The notes under the pieces were generated by a model, which searched no databases, had not been told where the DNA came from, and worked only from the letters and a program-made list of their open reading frames with translations. The position numbers and the translations under genes were made by a program. Shown here one piece after another: positions 62,587 through 64,000 of a stretch of 64,000 bases of DNA. The first letter of the stretch is position 1, and the number at the start of each line of letters is the position of its first letter. This stretch comes from Blautia coccoides (lineage in GTDB: Bacteria; Bacillota; Clostridia; Lachnospirales; Lachnospiraceae), in the NCBI RefSeq assembly GCF_034355335.1, contig NZ_CP136422.1, positions 4,684,501-4,748,500 on the forward strand, given 5' to 3'.

Positions 62587-63105
62587 TCACTCCTCCCACT
62601 TGTTTTTAATAGATATCTCTGCCTGCTTCAATCTGTACCGCACTGTGGATACAGGCATGGAGACGATCCGGGCGATTTCCCCCAGATGCAGATTCTGATA
62701 ATACCTGAGAAGTATTAATTCCCTTTCCAGTTCCGGAAGCCCACGGATAATTTCCTGCAGAGTAAGCCTGTCACTGATATTTTCTGTCCCGGCAGAGAGC
62801 TTATCTGCAGTCTGCTGTATTTTCTCATCCTCCCAAACGTCTTCTTTTCTTTTTCTGTAATGATCTTTTATCAGATTTCCTGCTGTCACATAGAGATAAT
62901 TTTTCAGTTTTCCTGTGTGCTCATAACTGTCCAGATTCTGTAGAAAGCGCAGGAATACCTCCTGTGTCAGATCCTGGGCGGTCTGTCTGTCCTCCACCCG
63001 GCAGAAGCAGTATGTATAGATATCTCTGTAATATTTTTTTATCAGTATTTCCACAGATTCCTGCTGGCCGCTTCGGATGTTCTTTAGGATTTTCTTCTCG
63101 GACAT
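62587..63105 (-). CDS. ECF-type RNA polymerase sigma factor
   Basis: A 172-aa sigma factor with region 2 (IKKYYRDIYTYCFCRVEDRQTAQDLTQEVF) and region 4 (LPELERELILLRYYQNLHLGEIARIVSMPVSTVRYRL). It leads an operon with a membrane protein and an ABC exporter, so it probably controls that exporter. The second ECF unit in 10 kb. Confidence 0.9.
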   Translation of the reverse strand: MSEKKILKNIRSGQQESVEILIKKYYRDIYTYCFCRVEDRQTAQDLTQEVFLRFLQNLDSYEHTGKLKNYLYVTAGNLIKDHYRKRKEDVWEDEKIQQTADKLSAGTENISDRLTLQEIIRGLPELERELILLRYYQNLHLGEIARIVSMPVSTVRYRLKQAEISIKNKWEE

Positions 63106-63462
63106 GGAATTTTCCTTTCTGCTGTGTGATCTGTAATGCTTCCGTCAGGTAACTACATTGGCTGTGCGAATTTTTTGTTTGCAGCCGGAAAGTACCGAAC
63201 AATTACCGATGTCTACAGTATATAACGATCAGGAGACGAAAAAAAACAACTCTTCCGGCATTTTCTGTGTAAAACCAATAAAATATGGTATGTTCGAGGC
63301 TGATACCGCATTTGATGAGGCATTTTGCGCCTAACAAGGTACAGAGGATCTGCTTGACAGAATTTTAAGATGAGCATACTGCGTTACACAGAACTGTAAA
63401 TTCAACATGATACATATCAACAATTGCATTGTAATATCATAAAAATTTTATATTTATATCAA
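63106..63462. other. Gene-free stretch between divergent sigma and Rpn genes
   Basis: About 360 bp with no ORF bearing an SD. AT-rich toward the Rpn gene, with repeated CAATTGCA words near 63420-63470. The sigma operon promoter was not identified. Confidence 0.5.
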
Positions 63463-63491
63463 TTGCAACATTGCATCATATCAGTTATAAT
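63463..63491 (+). promoter_or_regulatory. SigA-type promoter of the Rpn gene
   Basis: TTGCAA, 17-nt spacer, TATAAT, about 48 nt upstream of the Rpn start. Confidence 0.65.
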
Positions 63492-63539
63492 AAATCCACA
63501 GACAGAGTTTCCGTGTCATATTTCCCAGGAGGAAACCAT

Positions 63540-64000
63540 ATGGCAAGGAAAAAATTTGAACAGTTAAATCTAAAGGATGCTTTTTTGTTTTCCGCAGCAC
63601 TGGAAGATCCTGAGGCATGCCGGCTGATACTTGAGCTGTTCCTCGGACATCCCATTTCAAAAGTGATCGTACATGCAGAACACAGCATACTGCTGAGTTC
63701 TGACTTTAAAAGTATTCGTCTGGACATTTATGCCAGTGATGAAATACTGGCAGGTTATAATCTGGAAATGCAGAATAAAAATGAGTACAACCTGCCCAAA
63801 AGGTCGCGGTATTATCAAAGTGAGCTGGATATAGCTTCCCTAAAACCGGGAGAAACTTATGACCACCTGAAGCCAAGCTATATTATTTTCGTCTGCACTT
63901 TCGACCCCTTCGACAAAGGTCTGTACAAATATACCTTTGAAAACCGCTGCCTGGAAACAGAGATGGCACTTGGGGATGAGACGCAGAAAATCTTTTTCAA
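63540..64000 (+). CDS. Rpn-family recombination nuclease, 3' end beyond window
   Basis: The first ~153 residues are visible: MARKKFEQLNLKDAFLFSAA, then RLDIYASDEILAGYNLEMQNK, the PD-(D/E)XK core (Asp in RLDIYA, Glu and Gln-Asn-Lys in LEMQNK), and RYYQSELDIASLKPGE. Rpn proteins are PD-(D/E)XK endonucleases once annotated as transposases and linked to recombination and phage defence. AGGAGG precedes the ATG. Truncated by the window edge, not by mutation. Confidence 0.9.
   Translation, partial: MARKKFEQLNLKDAFLFSAALEDPEACRLILELFLGHPISKVIVHAEHSILLSSDFKSIRLDIYASDEILAGYNLEMQNKNEYNLPKRSRYYQSELDIASLKPGETYDHLKPSYIIFVCTFDPFDKGLYKYTFENRCLETEMALGDETQKIFF

Overview
The window looks like chromosomal DNA of a Gram-positive, probably spore-forming Firmicute, most likely a gut Lachnospiraceae (Blautia-like). 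The reasons are strong AGGAGG ribosome-binding sites, low-GC intergenic DNA around moderate-GC genes, heterodimeric ABC exporters, AraC-controlled sugar ABC loci with lipoprotein binding proteins, dipicolinate synthase genes, a LanFEG-type bacteriocin-immunity locus and an Rpn-family nuclease. The genus is inference. No rRNA, tRNA or CRISPR array was seen.

Left end (1-3.3 kb): one end of an integrated mobile element. It holds a complete tyrosine integrase, a TnpB-like protein in which all three RuvC catalytic residues appear replaced, a hairpin-rich gap just downstream of it, and two small ORFs. 3.4-11.4 kb: a diguanylate cyclase, a heterodimeric ABC exporter, a GNAT acetyltransferase, an AraC regulator, a DMT exporter and a small helical protein.

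11.7-22.4 kb: a LacI-controlled sugar locus, all on the minus strand: regulator, lipoprotein, two permeases, a DUF5060/DUF4038 (apiosidase-like) glycosidase, a FucI-like isomerase, a split transketolase and an FGGY kinase. Together these match a non-oxidative D-apiose route. 22.6-25.5 kb: a PgsA-like enzyme, a cytidylate-kinase-like protein, LrgAB and an HD hydrolase. 25.7-35.3 kb: a beta-galactoside locus with GH42, GH2, an ABC importer and an AraC regulator.

35.8-44.2 kb: a DapF-like protein without its catalytic cysteines, an AraC regulator, DpaA and DpaB (dipicolinate synthase), asparagine synthetase, TrmO and an ABC exporter. An IS110-family insertion follows (about 44.25-45.7 kb) with a possible bridge-RNA leader. 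46-50.5 kb: an overlapping three-gene c-di-GMP operon (GGDEF-EAL-PAS, Cache-GGDEF, ArsR-like HTH).

50.7-64 kb: an AlkZ-related/GNAT operon, an ECF sigma/anti-sigma pair, an AT-rich decayed heavy-metal islet that keeps an intact promoter and operator, a LanFEG-RK immunity and two-component operon with no visible bacteriocin gene, a second ECF sigma/membrane protein/ABC operon, and an Rpn-family gene running off the right edge.
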